DNA of 64,000 nt from Aphrophora alni (GCA_963513935.1 OY740771.1:14475138-14539137), one strand, 5' to 3'. Positions 35,490 to 47,870 are shown, counted from the first letter of the stretch. A program made the numbers and translations. The notes: generated from the sequence alone by a model not told the origin.

Positions 35490-37890
35490 TCAGTACAATC
35501 GAATGTCAAAATTCTCAAAATTACACTTGAAAGGTTGTATAGGTCTGGGTTATGATAGATTTAGTGAAGGTTTGAAGGTTAATTTTTCACAATTAAGATT
35601 AGAATAATTGTAAATTATATAAATTATTATATGTACTCAATTAGCAAAAGAAGTACATAGCTATTATAAAGATGAACAATTCCAAAACAATGTCAAAATG
35701 TAGTAGGCAAGTACTATTATTGCCTAGTCTGTCTAATTTAGAGGTTATAATATTGTTATAAAATCAAAGCTCAATAAATGACCTTATAATATTTAAATTA
35801 TTAATAAATACATAGAAGAATTCACAACGAAATTTAATAGAATTGCATTAATGTATTGCAAATTCTCACCAATAGGTTTCCTATAATGCATAACCTTACT
35901 TTGATGTTTACAAACAACAACTGGAACATCTGTTCCTTATCCAGTATTGTGACGTCATTGCGATTGGCAGATTATTTCGGCGCATGCGTATACGATCTTT
36001 ACAACCTTGTATATTTCAAGTGACAAAACAATATGGCGGCTTCAAACTTGATTTAGGCCTTAAACATCGAGCATAAGACCGCATAAAGTACCGGTACTTG
36101 GCGGCGTAAGAGACTAATGTGGTGGAAGGTGTATGAAACGAAGATATGACTGTATTTCTAGCGTGATTCAATTCACAATTAGAATTTCCGGCCCGGAGTA
36201 CCAAATTAACAATGTTGAATAATGCGTTAATAAATGAGTTAATTTCCGAAGGACCAGACACTTTAAGAATTGCCCCTAAGATCATTAAATTATTATTATA
36301 TGTAAAAAAAACAACAAATCTATGTTTAAAAGTATAACTGGTGTTGTAGTACATTGACATTGTCCTGAGAGTGTATTGTAATCTTCTGTCTGTTGACGTA
36401 CTGAGTTATTACACATTCACAGTCAAAATTGTAATGAGTTCACAACAGTTTGTAATGCAAGCATTTATTCTTCATTGCACTTGACACTTCCGAAGTACAA
36501 TTAAACATAGATGATAATAATTGCAATAATATATGTACATAAATAACTAAAAATGGAGATCTTCAACTACATATAGTCGCATGACGATGCTTGTTAAAAT
36601 AAAACTCACTTCTCATAATACAATAAATAATAAGGCTTGCCATTGAATAAAATGCTATTGATGTCCAATATTAACAAAACTAAAGATATGTAATTAATGC
36701 GTAAAGCAGTGGCTACAAGGGCAAGAAAAGGCGATGCACATAGTTTTGACGAGTCTGCCAACCTGAGACAACTAGCCAACCGATTCCTAGTCGAGCCTAC
36801 CCATCACTTGCTGATAAGCGCGCTTCCGCTTTAGACAGAGCAAACAACAACCCTTTTCTTTATCTGAATTATTAGACTGAACATTCTGTATGTATATATT
36901 TTTTATTTAACTATTTATGTATTGTTTATTATCATTAACCATAATCAAATTAATTAAAACGCTTTTTTTTCTGTATGAAGCATTCTTTTATTTTAAGTGA
37001 AAAAACGTTGATATCTTCCCAGACTTTAATTCTTGACTAAGAAGATAATGGCTGATGTATGATATTGTATGACTTTTTTGTATTAACAATTATTGGTTTG
37101 AATATTGCTCGCCAAAAGTCTTTTTCAATTAATTTTTAAAAAAAATTACTTCAAAACCAGTTTCATTGTCTCAAGGTATTACATCTCATAATTCCGTCAT
37201 CACTACTCCGATACCACATGTTTTATATGTGAAACAATTTTCATCAATAGTTATTTAAACTAATATCTAAGAACAAATAACATACCATACTTCCACAATC
37301 AAATACAGTTTTTCAAAACACAAAAACAATACCAGTAAACATTGTTACAAAAAACAACCTCAAATGCAAACAATATAATTGGTTTCATAGCGTATCGGTT
37401 GACAGCGTCATATTCAGAAATAATTGCGTGATTACACTGTGTAACTACTGCCCCAGTAAATATAACGGTAAAGTAGTTAAATAGTAAGGTGAAAGAGAGG
37501 GATCTAATTCAGGGGTATAAAGAAGAAAGGATTAGATCCATCTAGGTTCCTTGGGTTTGTTACACACTACTCACTATGCGCAAGGCCACTAAGAGATTTC
37601 CAAAGTTTTACGCACCTTAAAGAGGTACAGTTAAAATCTATCGATATGAACTATGGAGAAAATGTTTTAAAAAACGAAAAGCAATGACATAGAAAAAATC
37701 TGACCCTTTGTTTTTTCTCAAACGCATTGGATTATTAAATAGAAATGTATATTCAGTCCGCAACCGTTATTTCAGTTCTGTTTAAAAATATTTTTATACG
37801 AATTTTAATTACAACGTTTCACTTATTCACACGCAGTCTTTTCAAGACAATAAAGTAACAATTTTAGGGTATACACTTATTATAAAACAA
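35490..37890. other. AT-rich DNA, no gene recognised
   Basis: A minus ORF at 36016-36360 has plausible composition but no motif. It lies upstream of the gag relic and could be leader or LTR sequence. A phrase TGAAAGAGAGGGATCTAA at about 37490 recurs near 59153, marking a dispersed repeat. Confidence 0.4.
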
Positions 37891-37899
37891 CCTGATAAG

Positions 37900-38150
37900 T
37901 CCAATAAGCGTTAATTAAAATTAAACAAATACGATCTCTTCCCCGGAATCAAAGCAACTACTTCACACATGGGTACCAACTTGTCAAAGTAATATACGAG
38001 ATAAACTTTCATTATAGTATGGAGATTATGATTTCCCACAGGATTGCCAACTTAAAATGTAATTTTATTCACTGTAACACGTATTAGATAGACTTAGTGT
38101 CTTGAATTATGCAATGTTAATTACAAGAGAAATATTGCACAAACTTTCTC
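37900..38150 (+). repeat. Dispersed repeat, inverted partner at 48900-49110
   Basis: Shared text in opposite orientation includes GGGTACCAACTTGTCAAAGT, TTTCATTATAGTATGGA and CTTGAATTATGCAATGTTAA. The right edge contains a copy of the window-wide motif (minus: GAAAGTTTGTGCAATATTT). No coding content. Probably a non-autonomous element or old SINE-like family. Confidence 0.75.
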
Positions 38151-38649
38151 AATTTAGTTGTTTTTCAATAAATTCATCTGACTCACATTTTATACAAAAT
38201 GTTTAGTATAAAATGTTGTCACAATAATTTTTTTTTCCAGAAATTTTCACGATTCAATTTTACACAAAGTATAAAATGAGCCCTAAATTTTACTATGTTC
38301 AAATGTTCACTTTCAGACATATGCTTTCTTTAGAGAAAATTATGCGACAGGTAAATAAATCGATGTTTGATTTCTTAGTAAAAATATCAGTCTATAAGCA
38401 TAAAAAATGTTTTTTTAATGATGTCTGTTAATTGGCCCCACCAAATTGAAAAATTGAATCAAATTTGTTCCATGTTGTATTTTGGTTACATATAAATCAA
38501 AATGTGATTCTAGTTGTACGATAAAAACTTTAAATAATAATTTACCGCCAAATTATTTAGTAGTAGTGGCATGGGTATGAAATCCACTAAAACCTCTAGT
38601 TTCTATTGTGTACACTTACTTATACTAGGAAGATGAATATAGAATAGAA

Positions 38650-39520
38650 AAAGTACTTTATTTTGACATGTATTTCATACAAAATATAAAATAAATTCAC
38701 AAATAATTAATTATAGAAGACAAAATAAAATGAAATAAACTTAATAATATTCTTTCTTTACAGAGTACTTTACAGCAATGGTATTTTTGACCGTCAGCTG
38801 GGTTGGCATAAACAAAACAATATAGTTAAAAATTATACTATGAGACACGTATAGACCTGTGTGTATATAACCTTCCTTCCATCAGTGCACCCATACATAT
38901 ATAATCATATAATCATACAAAATATTCAATATAAATGACTACAGAACTAATTAATTTGGCACCAGCTATACAATTAAAATTACTTACATATATAAATAGA
39001 TTTACACTAATCCTTCCAAGAATTTAGGTGTAACCCCCCCCCTCCCCAACCAAAATTTTGTGTACTGTTACAGTTAAAAATTAAATTCATTTATTAATTC
39101 CCATCTAAATTTCTATGCAATATTCACGAATTTACCCAATCTCCACCAATTTCTCCCATTTAATAAAAGTTCAAATTCCCCCCTATTTAAACTGCGTTTG
39201 AAAAAGCACAAATTTCTTATGTCGGCTAGGATAGGGCAGCGAGCAATAAAATGGTAAACCGTCTCGTTTTCATTTATGTTGCATAAGGAGCATAACCATA
39301 TTTTATCGTTACACCACGGTTTATAGTTTAAGTCAACAAGTTCCGCCCTTGCTTTGATGATCCAACTTATTGTTTGTATATCATATTTATCAAATAAAAC
39401 AAGTCTACCGCCTAGTTGAAAGTCAAGGTCCCGGTACTGTTTGTGATATGTCGCATTTCTTGCCCTCTGTAAACATTCTCCCTCCCAAGTAACTCTGACC
39501 GCTTCAATAACACTAAGCAT
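38650..39520 (-). mobile_element. LINE 3' end with zinc-binding C-terminal domain
   Basis: The frame at 39113-39520 contains WIIKARAELVDLN, then CSLCNINENETVYHFIARC, a C-x2-C...H-x4-C zinc-binding tail found at the end of ORF2 in several insect LINE clades, then NLCFFKRS. The minus strand then runs through an A/T-rich 3' UTR to an AATAAAG signal near 38660 and a pyrimidine-rich end near 38640. The RT core is absent: the copy is strongly 5' truncated. The clade differs from the LINE at 7.6-10.7 kb, which lacks this CCHC tail. Confidence 0.72.
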
Positions 39521-39879
39521 CTGCTACGAAGATGAACTCAGTCTATAGAAGCCCCTCCAGCTTCAAACACTTTAGGTAGTGCAGCACAAGAAGGGGATCA
39601 AGGTTAGGTATCTCCACTACACAATCTTGAGCTCTGACAGACTTCTAACCCTGTTGTTCAATACTGCACCGAATTCAACTACTAGGTTATGTGGGATCTT
39701 CTCCTGCTCTTGGCAAATCCCATCACTCTCTGTGTTGACTATCCAGCCCGGTGATACTAGAGGTATGAGCAAAATGTTTGCCCTTCTATTTTTAACTTCT
39801 CATTTTCTCTTATTGGGTTTTTTTTCTATCTGAATTGCTATTCGGCCTCGATAGCCTATTTAACTTTTCACTAGTAGGT

Positions 39880-40300
39880 TTATTATTTTATCGATGTCGA
39901 GAAATTTTTTAAAAAGCTGAAGATTTCCAATGCTGATAATCATCACAGAGGGTACTACCAACACATTGAGTTTTCAATTCTATCTTTATGTTTTCTAAGC
40001 TAGGGAATGATTCCATCTGACCAGAGTCCTTCTGGGTCTAGTAAGACTAAATGATATGAGAGCCATCGGAACGTGTAGCATTGGGCTTTAGGGTTTCGTT
40101 TGAAACTAGAAGAAAAATAGAGGGTAGTAGGGTGGATTTAAGGTGAGAAAGATCTTTAAAGATATACCTCCAATCAATAGAGTGGGAAGAGTACACATCA
40201 AAGGAAGGACCTCAGGACAACATGAATAGTAGAGATCTGTGCAGGCTATTTGCAGTGGATACCCACTGGGAGATGTGTTCACCAATACCTACGCCATTTC
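39880..40300. repeat. Diverged repeat, partner at 41060-41480
   Basis: Both copies carry GATAATCATCAC near the start and end with matching segments: GAGTGGGAAGAG...ATGAATAGTAGAGATCTG here and AAGTGGGAAGTA...ATGAAAAGTAGGAATCTG at 41370-41440. In one frame the 3' segments translate as MNSRDLCRLFAVDTHW and MKSRNLRRLFGVDD, with a shared WE residue pair upstream, so they may descend from a coding element I cannot name. Confidence 0.6.
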
Positions 40301-40309
40301 CTCCAAATT

Positions 40310-41050
40310 ATACTGACATAGTTAAAATGTACGCCTCTATGGTATAAAATAAAATTGGTTGCCTTCGTGTGTATTCTAGTCTTATGTTAATTAGTATAGA
40401 TCGGCCTAAACTAATTTAATTTTCTTGTCGTAACTTTACTTTCAATCTGAGTTAACCATAGAAATTAAAATTATTGTAGTAAAATAAATTACTGAACCAC
40501 CATTGTGTTAATTTCTGTAATTGAACCACCGATGATCAAATATAAATAAAGATTATAAATTTAGGGGGTATGGAACCATTTTATTGATTTTAAATGAACC
40601 ACCGTTGTACTACAAAGAACGTATTAAATTATCATTAACAGAAATTATACTAATTATATTACAAGCATATTGTGCTGCATCGTCAATCTATTTATAATGT
40701 GTATCTTTTCTTTTCCAATTATTCTACACCCTTCCAACTATGAGTCTACAATTCCCGATAGAAACATCTGTATTCTTTTGTTCCTAAAGTTTTAAAGTGA
40801 TTTCCGCAAGTTACTTTCCCTGAGCTAGTGATCACAGATACCATCTCACTTCCGTTTTACTCAAGGCACTTCTCAGTCTATCCAATCTATCCCGCTAGGT
40901 TGATATCTTAGTGACGGGATTGGGGTGTTTCTTATCCAAATTTCTGAGGCGTTTCTGATTTGTCGTCTCCTCTTTATTTAGTACTTCTTCTACGATGAAT
41001 GCTATATCTTCCTGAGTAGACAGTTTGACCCTTCTCTATGAGGGTTGTTA
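40310..41050. other. Intervening DNA, no gene recognised
   Basis: The phrase GAACCACC(A/G) recurs three times between 40494 and 40605. Otherwise no structure or coding signal was seen. Confidence 0.4.
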
Positions 41051-41059
41051 TCACTGCAT

Positions 41060-41480
41060 TGTTGAGGAAATCTCAAGCAGAGGCCTCTCCAAGTTGATAA
41101 TCATCACGTAGGGGATGCTAAACTGTATCAGTACGTTGAGTTGTAGCTAGAGAAAGGACCGTTCATTCATCCAAAGCACCTCTTAGTCGGGTGTAGCTAG
41201 ATAAAGAGGACACAATATAACCTATGTAATGTTCGACACATTCTTCCCAGTGTCATTCAATACTTCAACATGGATCATTTTTAGGGTTGGGCTGAAAATA
41301 TAAGGAAAAGAGGGGACGAAGATATAATAGAGGGTAAGATGAAAAGGGGCTGACAAAATGGATTAAGAAAAATACAACTGCCCGGAAGTGGGAAGTAGTG
41401 CAGATAACAGGAATAGCCTTAGACAGTATGAAAAGTAGGAATCTGAGAAGGTTGTTTGGAGTGGATGACGCTATCTGCCC
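41060..41480. repeat. Second copy of the 39880-40300 repeat
   Basis: Same orientation as its partner about 1.2 kb upstream. The frame at 41360-41470 reads KWIKKNTTARKWEVVQ, then MKSRNLRRLFGVDD. It ends without any domain I recognise. Stops upstream show decay. Confidence 0.6.
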
Positions 41481-41489
41481 ATAACATAA

Positions 41490-43640
41490 GTTTATCTTGT
41501 TAAGAAAGTGAAAGGTTTGCTGACTTATGATTTATTTATTAAATTATATTTTTTACAACTCACTATTAAGTTCTTAGACGATGATTATAAACAAAATAAA
41601 TAGTTTGTAGGTTCTCTTCGCTCTGCCGAAATAGTTAAATTTTGTGTACGATAGTTTAGGCTTATTCAAAATAAATATTACTCATATTACTGTAGTTCAT
41701 TTATCAATATAACACACTAATGCGCCTGGATGTTATGTAACTCTCTTCGTTTGCTCGTTTCAAGTAGAGTATTTTACAACTTGAAGGCTCATACAATGTC
41801 GAAAATTTAGAATATTTTTTAACCCTTTGAGGACCAGGCCATAACTTTAATGTGTGACAAAAGTACAATATACTTAAAAGCTACTATGTATCAAAACTAC
41901 ACAGTACCAAATAATACGTTTTTACCAACCTTCGGGAGAATATTCAAAACTTAGTTTAAACAAAAGATAGTTTAGTGTTTTGGGTATCTACTTGATCAGA
42001 AATAAAGGTTCTTATTGGGAGCGTTTTATCAAACTCCTTATAGTCAATTGAGAAAAATCTATTTTCAATATAAAGATAACATAAAAATCAAACAACTCTT
42101 TTGAATGTTATTGTCCATCCGTACATATTGGTGAACAGCAAGTCATGTGTTCAATGTTCAGTTAATATAATGATGATCCCAGCTTTGATTTTGAAAACTA
42201 TTTGTCTCTAATATCAATTTCAAAATACAAAATTTAGATAGAAATTATTTTTGTTTTTCTAAACATTGACAAATGTAGTTATTATATGTTAAATCGTGTT
42301 TAAAACCCTTCGCGGACCAGCCGGTGATAAATCATACGCTGAAATCATCGTGTTTTGCACAAAATTTAATCACCAAACATTATTAAATTAATTTCTGGTA
42401 CAACAGAGTTTATGAAGAAGTATATTTATGAATACACACAATATGCAATCTAATGTAATATAATTTTAGATGTTATTACTGTCAACTGTGACAATTCACG
42501 CAGAAAATTTTAGCAAAAAATAGCAGTAGTTTGTTTTAGTTACATTTTTTGTTTTTGTTTTGTTATGTATATTTTAGTGATTACTTGGTGTTTTGGTTGA
42601 GTTTTTTCGACGTCTATAAAAAAAAAGTATTTAAATAAGGGCCTAAACTTGCCTGACTTGTGGAATAAACACGTTCTCAGCTTAAATTGTATTTTATTAC
42701 CTCTCAAGGTTAATTGATTTATCACAATTATTTTTGAACGGCAATATTTTTATTTGAAATTTTAAACGTGGGTTTCAGTCATTATTATTCACATTTTATT
42801 TAAATTTGAATGAAATCGGTAGAGTTGATTTTGAAAAATTAAATATTTTATAAAAGATCATCGACGTTTTAATTTATTTTCAGTTAACACAGGAACAGCC
42901 ATTTTTTTGGAGAAATTGTGACCAATACATTTTGTTTGATTTCTTATTAGGTAATTTCAAGCTTAATTATATCAAAATTGGTAAATTTTTATTTATGAAA
43001 TATTCACAAAAAGTCCAACGATACAACCAAAATATCATCACAAACCAAATTTTATTAAAATCTATCAAATCCTTTGGGCTGTAATCATTGTACATACGGC
43101 AGACAGGCAGAGATAAGTATATCAGACAGACATTTTTCCATAAAACACATTTTTTTTTTATTCAGTGGGAACGGACATTAGTTGTTTGACTCCTCGCATA
43201 CTACTTATGTGTCTGAAAATAAAAAGTATTATTTTTCAAGGTATTAATAACTTTAATAAAATTTATTTTATATAATTTGGTTATAATTTCTATCACTTAA
43301 AATAAAAAATAAAACACATAATGATCATTTTCAACCATTTAAGGACGCTCAGTACGAAAGGAATAAAACAACAGATAAATATGAAACCCTTTCTTACAGT
43401 TCTTCCACAATTGCTTGTACACACTCAAGATCGTATTTCTAGCAAAAACTGAATTTAAATTTTACTTTAAATAAAAGCAAAAGAATATTTATAATTTGTA
43501 GGAAACAGAAAATCATTATCATGATTGATTGTTTCAATTACTTCGTTTTACAATAGTATTTTCCCGCCAATTCATAAACAAATTTCATTAACTAAATTAA
43601 CAATTATGCAATGTGACGTCTCCATGACGTAGGCTAAGTT
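41490..43640. other. AT-rich DNA with dispersed-repeat phrases
   Basis: A segment at 41690-41800 (TTTATCAATATAACACACTA, GCGCCTGGAT) matches 46600-46680 in the same orientation. Phrases of the AAATCGGT type occur near 42800 and 43045, the latter followed by GGCAGACAGGCAGAG. No gene was recognised. Confidence 0.45.
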
Positions 43641-43644
43641 TACC

Positions 43645-44290
43645 ACGTGGTTTCGGATTGGTTACCAATCATATCTTGCCAATTCTGTCATACCAAACTG
43701 ACAGGTTCGAATCAAGTTTCCACAAGAGAACTAGTTGCTAGAACTAGGAGGGAGGCGTCCCTGATACCTTGCGGTTTTACCGCCATCCCCCACTCAAAAG
43801 AAAGAGTAACTGGGTGCAATCTCACCACCAGCACCCCACCGCCACCACGAAACCATTCCTCAACGCACGCTCTCAGAAGCCGTAGCTTCCAGACAGGCCG
43901 AGCATGCTCCAATGGTACTCATGTCGGCAAGATTTCTCAAACCACGTTTGATGAGTCACCGTCGGGTCGCTTACGCAATACCCTCCCTGCACGTACTCAC
44001 CTACTAGGGACGGCGCCCGTTACCCACATACGTAGGATTGGGTGGCCTTCCCCCAGTTTTCTTGGGCCGGCACCGTGAGGTAAAATACACGACCCGAGTG
44101 TAGGTGGCATCCATTTTCACCTATTCTCATGTTAGCAAGGTTCCCCAAGCAACGTTGGATGAGTCACCGTCAGGTCGCTCACGCGTCCCTTACCTCACAC
44201 TCACTCCGAAGGCGGCGCCCATTACCCGCATTCATGGATTAGGGTAGCCAACCCCCGGTTCTAGGGGCCAGTGACGTGAGGTACACCACT
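43645..44290. repeat. GC-rich repeat block with a ~207-bp internal direct duplication
   Basis: Two copies, near 43920-44085 and 44128-44285, share GATGAGTCACCGTC(G/A)GGTCGC, GGCGGCGCCC or GACGGCGCCC, ATTACCCGCAT or GTTACCCACAT, and GTGAGGTA. At 43705 there is GGTTCGAATCA, matching a pol III B box, with a weak A-box-like TGGTTTCGG 57 bp upstream. It may be a tRNA-derived SINE with a duplicated body. The plus ORF at 43647-44078 runs across it but shows no protein signature. Confidence 0.6.
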
Positions 44291-44898
44291 GATCCAGACA
44301 CCAAACTGACACTAGATCCAAAGAGAGTGTTAATGAAGTTATTACTAATTAACTATTAAATTATTACGATGTATTAATCTGACCTTGCTGTTGCACGCCA
44401 AATCACGAATCGGATCAAATCCAACTAAACCTCTAGATGTAGCCTACGTTACATTAATCCTATATAAGTTGTCCTCAATCCGTAGTTGTGAATATAGCTA
44501 CAGCGCTGTCAGCTTTGTCAGGCTTAATATCAACACTTGCACACGTAACACAACACTTCAAAAGCTCCGATAATACATTTTTATTTGAGAAAGTTTGTGC
44601 CACACATTATTAGTGCGTTCCTACTCTGCAGCAAGTAAGAGACGAGTTTGGAACTGATGAATATAATTGAACATAGTGACGTGGTTTAAAGACTGATTTA
44701 TCTACGGTTTTATTATTATTAAGTTTGGCAATTACCTCATAGATAAGATTGGAAGAAATACTGAATTTATCTTTTAACATGTTACACGGGTTGTTCTTCT
44801 ACTCCTTTTAGATCTGGATTTCTTCTATGTTCAAAGTGGCTCCTTTTTTAACGTTTATTTATAAATTTGTTTCTATGTCTGCGTAATTTGAGGTTTGT

Positions 44899-45648
44899 CT
44901 ATCTAACATTGCTTTCTTGTCGTTCCTTGAGTCTTGTTTTAAAAGATCGTACAGTTTGTCCTATATATATTCTACTGCAGTCATAAGAGAGTTTGTATAT
45001 TCCACTATTCCAGAATTCATTGCCGTTGGTGTTAGGTTTTATTTTCAGGAAGATATTCAGATTGTTTGCGGAACGATGAGCGACTTTGTAGACGTATTTA
45101 TAGAAAGTGTTGCTGATAGGTCGGACTAGTTTATGGTTGAGTTTTATTGTGGTATATTTATGTTTTCTTTAGTTGAAGCTGGTTTATTGATTTTATTTCT
45201 GTGCTTATTTAGTAGTCTGTCTATTAATGTGGAATCATATGCGTTGCATAGTGGGATATGTTATATTTTTTTAAATTTCGTTGTTGAAATCCTCTTGGTT
45301 CATAAGTGTACAAATCACTTTGTGTATGAAACTATTTTAAGTTGTCAATTTGTTTGATTTCGGATGGTTAGAAATATTGTGTATAGTGTGGTCAGTTTGT
45401 GCCATTTCTCTGAAACTTTAAAACCATGCTTGTCATTGCTTTTGGTTATGGTTATATGAAAGAAGTTTAGGCTATTGTTACTCTCTATTTCAGTAGTAAA
45501 CTTGAACATAGGGTGATTAGTTAATTTGCTAACTTGTCTTTCGGTTTCTTCAAACAGATAAATTATGTCGTCTACGTATCTATAATAGTATATAATTTTT
45601 CTATGGAATGTGTTTATTTTCTACCTCATTAAGGAAAATCTCAGCCAT
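44899..45648 (-). mobile_element. Penelope-like element: RT palm/thumb and GIY-YIG endonuclease relic
   Basis: On the minus strand, MAEIFLNEVENKH (from 45648) is followed after frameshifts by RYVDDIIYLFEETERQVSKL. YVDD at 45567-45578 is the RT catalytic motif, and the preceding AEIFL..(L/V)E is the usual PLE motif. The frame then runs through FKFTTEIESNNSLNFFHIT, a spacer with YDSTLIDRLLNKH, then KLVRPISNTFYKY, and finally the endonuclease core NSGIYKLSYDCS (GIY at 44995-45003), IYIGQTVRSFKTRLKE (YIG at 44959-44967), stopping at 44899-44901. Order RT then GIY-YIG defines PLEs. Several stops and frameshifts break it. A PLE terminal-repeat-like segment follows directly at 45650-45870. Confidence 0.88.
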
Positions 45649-45649
45649 T

Positions 45650-45870
45650 ATAAATAAATATTGAGCTTGACTTGTGAGATCATATTAGATAGATTAAAAC
45701 TTGAAAACTAGATCTTACAAAAAATATTTTTACATAATCAATCTCGTTTCAACGACCAGGTCGCCATCCTCAAATGTTACAATATACAACATACATCCTC
45801 ATATGTTACATGAGCTACAATAGCAAACGTAATTTCTGTCAGATCTTGTTTTCGAGTTTTATTCTATCGG
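45650..45870 (-). mobile_element. PLE terminal-repeat remnant with inverted arms
   Basis: Arms near 45697-45720 (AACTAGATCTTACA) and 45838-45866 (CAGATCTTGTTTTCGAGTTT) are inverted relative to each other, with a hammerhead-like motif inside. The outer flank matches 32110-32190, so both are the same family. It lies immediately 5' of the RT relic in its own orientation. Confidence 0.65.
45741..45775 (-). ncRNA. hammerhead-like motif, degenerate
   Basis: Minus strand: TTGAGGA (core first base changed), extra T, stem II GGCGAC/GTCGTT with CTG loop, GAAA at 45747-45750, then CGAGAT where the other copies have CGCGTC. The cleavage triplet and stem III are lost. Confidence 0.4.
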
Positions 45871-46825
45871 CCATTATACCAGATAAGTGAAAGCCCATTT
45901 CCGGTCCTTGTTTCTGTAAGTAGATTTTGTTAATAAAGTTTAAATAATTTTGGACTGAAGACAACCTATATAAGGTAATTATAGTATTATGCCTAACAGT
46001 TCCAAGTTAATGCTGTAAAATTTAAAAAAAAAATTATTCCCTTGAATTTACATTTCCGCTAACAATTAACCACTAAGAACCCCCTAAAGTATCTGTAGAT
46101 TCCACGATAAGTTAATTATCCAGCTATAATAAATTTGTATATATATTAACATGAATACATGATGAGCTCGAATACAAAATTGAAGCCTAAAGGTTGAAAA
46201 AAGATATTACGTGGTTTTTCAAATCAGCTGATTGCAATTCTGTTCAGTGTCAGTGACACTTAACTTGCATAGCCATTGAAGCGAAGGAACCCGAAAGATT
46301 CCGAAATCACGATTAGTGACTCGGTCGCCACTTTTAAAATTTGAGTTTTCAATCATTAGTACTAATGCTTGTCCAAAATTTTCCGACTGTTATATCAGCT
46401 TATCAGCTTATCTTCATTTTCTACACTAAAATTGTAAAGATGACGTGTATGGATAGATCTCGTTATGTTATTGGGCGTCCTTAAGTTATTTTAGATTAAT
46501 AATAAAGCAAAATTATTTAATTTGATCTTTTTATTGTAGTATTTATAATAATTGGTCTGCTAATTCCCTAAAATATATTTTAATTTAAATGCTATTCAGA
46601 TTGGCTCATTTATCAATACAATTTATTAACGCGCCTGGATACTATGCAACTCTTCGTGCTGCTGTGTTCGTAGTATAGTATTATAGAAATTATAGGGTTT
46701 TGAAAATTTTTAATAAAATTTGCATGTTTTTATTTAAGTTTATTAAACGTAAATATCATTCTGTTGGCTCTTTTATCAATAAAGAGTGTCATTTCACTGT
46801 CATATTTGTATTGTTTTTATATCTG

Positions 46826-46860
46826 CCTGAGGATGGTAGCTATGTTACCGAAATTTATAT
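46826..46860 (+). ncRNA. hammerhead-like motif
   Basis: CTGAGGA (46827-46833, matching CTGANGA), extra T, stem II GGTAGC/GTTACC with TAT loop, GAAA (46850-46853), stem III AT-TT-AT, triplet ATA. Stem I is not apparent. It lies just downstream of a TTTATCAATAAAGAG segment related to 41700 and 46611, which suggests a PLE terminal region. Confidence 0.5.
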
Positions 46861-46959
46861 GACATTTTAGCAAACTTTCTAACTTTTTTGTGTTGGTGTT
46901 TTATTTGAAGTTTGGGAGTTGATTCTTTCATATTCAAACTGTGTTGTACATATTATGTG

Positions 46960-47655
46960 GGAATCCTCTGGAAAATTTTTTAATATAGTTGTTAGATTTT
47001 GATGAAACATTTAGATAGGAACCCTTAGTATATTCTTTGTGTACTTTTTTGGATCAGAGTTTGTTACACAAAATTTCCTTATACAAAACGAATTACTGAC
47101 CTAGGTAAAAATTTATTGTGAAGCTGCCATACTACCAAATGTCAAATATCATTTTATAATTAGGCTCGATTTTTAAAAGTACTGTATTTATTTTTTTAAA
47201 GCATAAACCTCTCGGTCGTTATTCTCTAATAAAATATGAAGGACAAAAAATAAGCAAAACCTCCCTAGCCCTCAAATGCTGGAATATTATCAGCATCGCA
47301 AAGGAACAAGAGTTGCATAAGGAACCTCTGATACGAAAGATGAAAAATATGGATCTAACATATGAATATAAAAATTCAGTTCATCTACTACGAGATTTCT
47401 ACACTCATACATCACTTAAGGGGGGAAAATGCTCTAATGTGGCCTCTAAAGACCCAAACATTTGACTAACACTATGTGGTTATAAAGGAAATGGCTGTTT
47501 GTAGGTAAGCCTACCTTAAGCACCACGTTTTCTAAACACAGCCTTTAAATCTCACAACATTTGAACGTTAATTATTAATACTTAACCCTGTCTAACCAAC
47601 CAGCATACCGCAATCCGGGGAAACAGGTGAGATAAAGAATTGAGAAAAACTAATA
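46960..47655. other. AT-rich DNA, nothing recognised
   Basis: No coding or structured feature was identified between the two PLE-type terminal fragments. Confidence 0.35.
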
Positions 47656-47660
47656 AGGAT

Positions 47661-47870
47661 ATGAACAAGGAAAACCCCATACAAAATAACAAAACGACAC
47701 ACAACTGTATAATGCGTTTATATTATTACCTTATGTACATTTCGATAGCTCTGCTATCATCTTCAGAGGTACACTACTAGTGTACCTCTTTGTTTTGTAT
47801 ACTAGTTTTGTATACTAGTCTTTTGTATTGTTGTGTTATTTTGTGGTTTGGGGTTTTTTCCTTGTTCATA
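47661..47870. mobile_element. Short foldback element with hammerhead inside (PLE-type terminal remnant)
   Basis: The left arm (47661-47700, ATGAACAAGGAAAACCCCAT...) and right arm (47830-47870) are inverted copies of about 40 bp with small indels. Between them lie a well-formed hammerhead motif on the minus strand and a near-palindrome (AGGTACACTACTAGTGTACC, 47767 onward). The layout is the same as at 32110-32280 and 62077-62660. Confidence 0.7.
47727..47771 (-). ncRNA. hammerhead ribozyme, best-formed copy
   Basis: Minus strand, in order: stem I TACCT (47767-47771), core CTGAAGA (47760-47766), one extra T, stem II GATAGC/GCTATC with AGA loop (six pairs), GAAA, stem III ATG/CAT with TA loop, cleavage triplet ATA (47732-47734), then stem I AGGTA (47727-47731), five perfect pairs. 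Type I topology. All core bases fit the hammerhead consensus except the extra T before stem II. Confidence 0.72.

Noticed and set aside
36016..36360. 114-residue minus ORF
   Set aside because: No motif or repeat support. It lies upstream of the gag relic and could be leader or LTR sequence.
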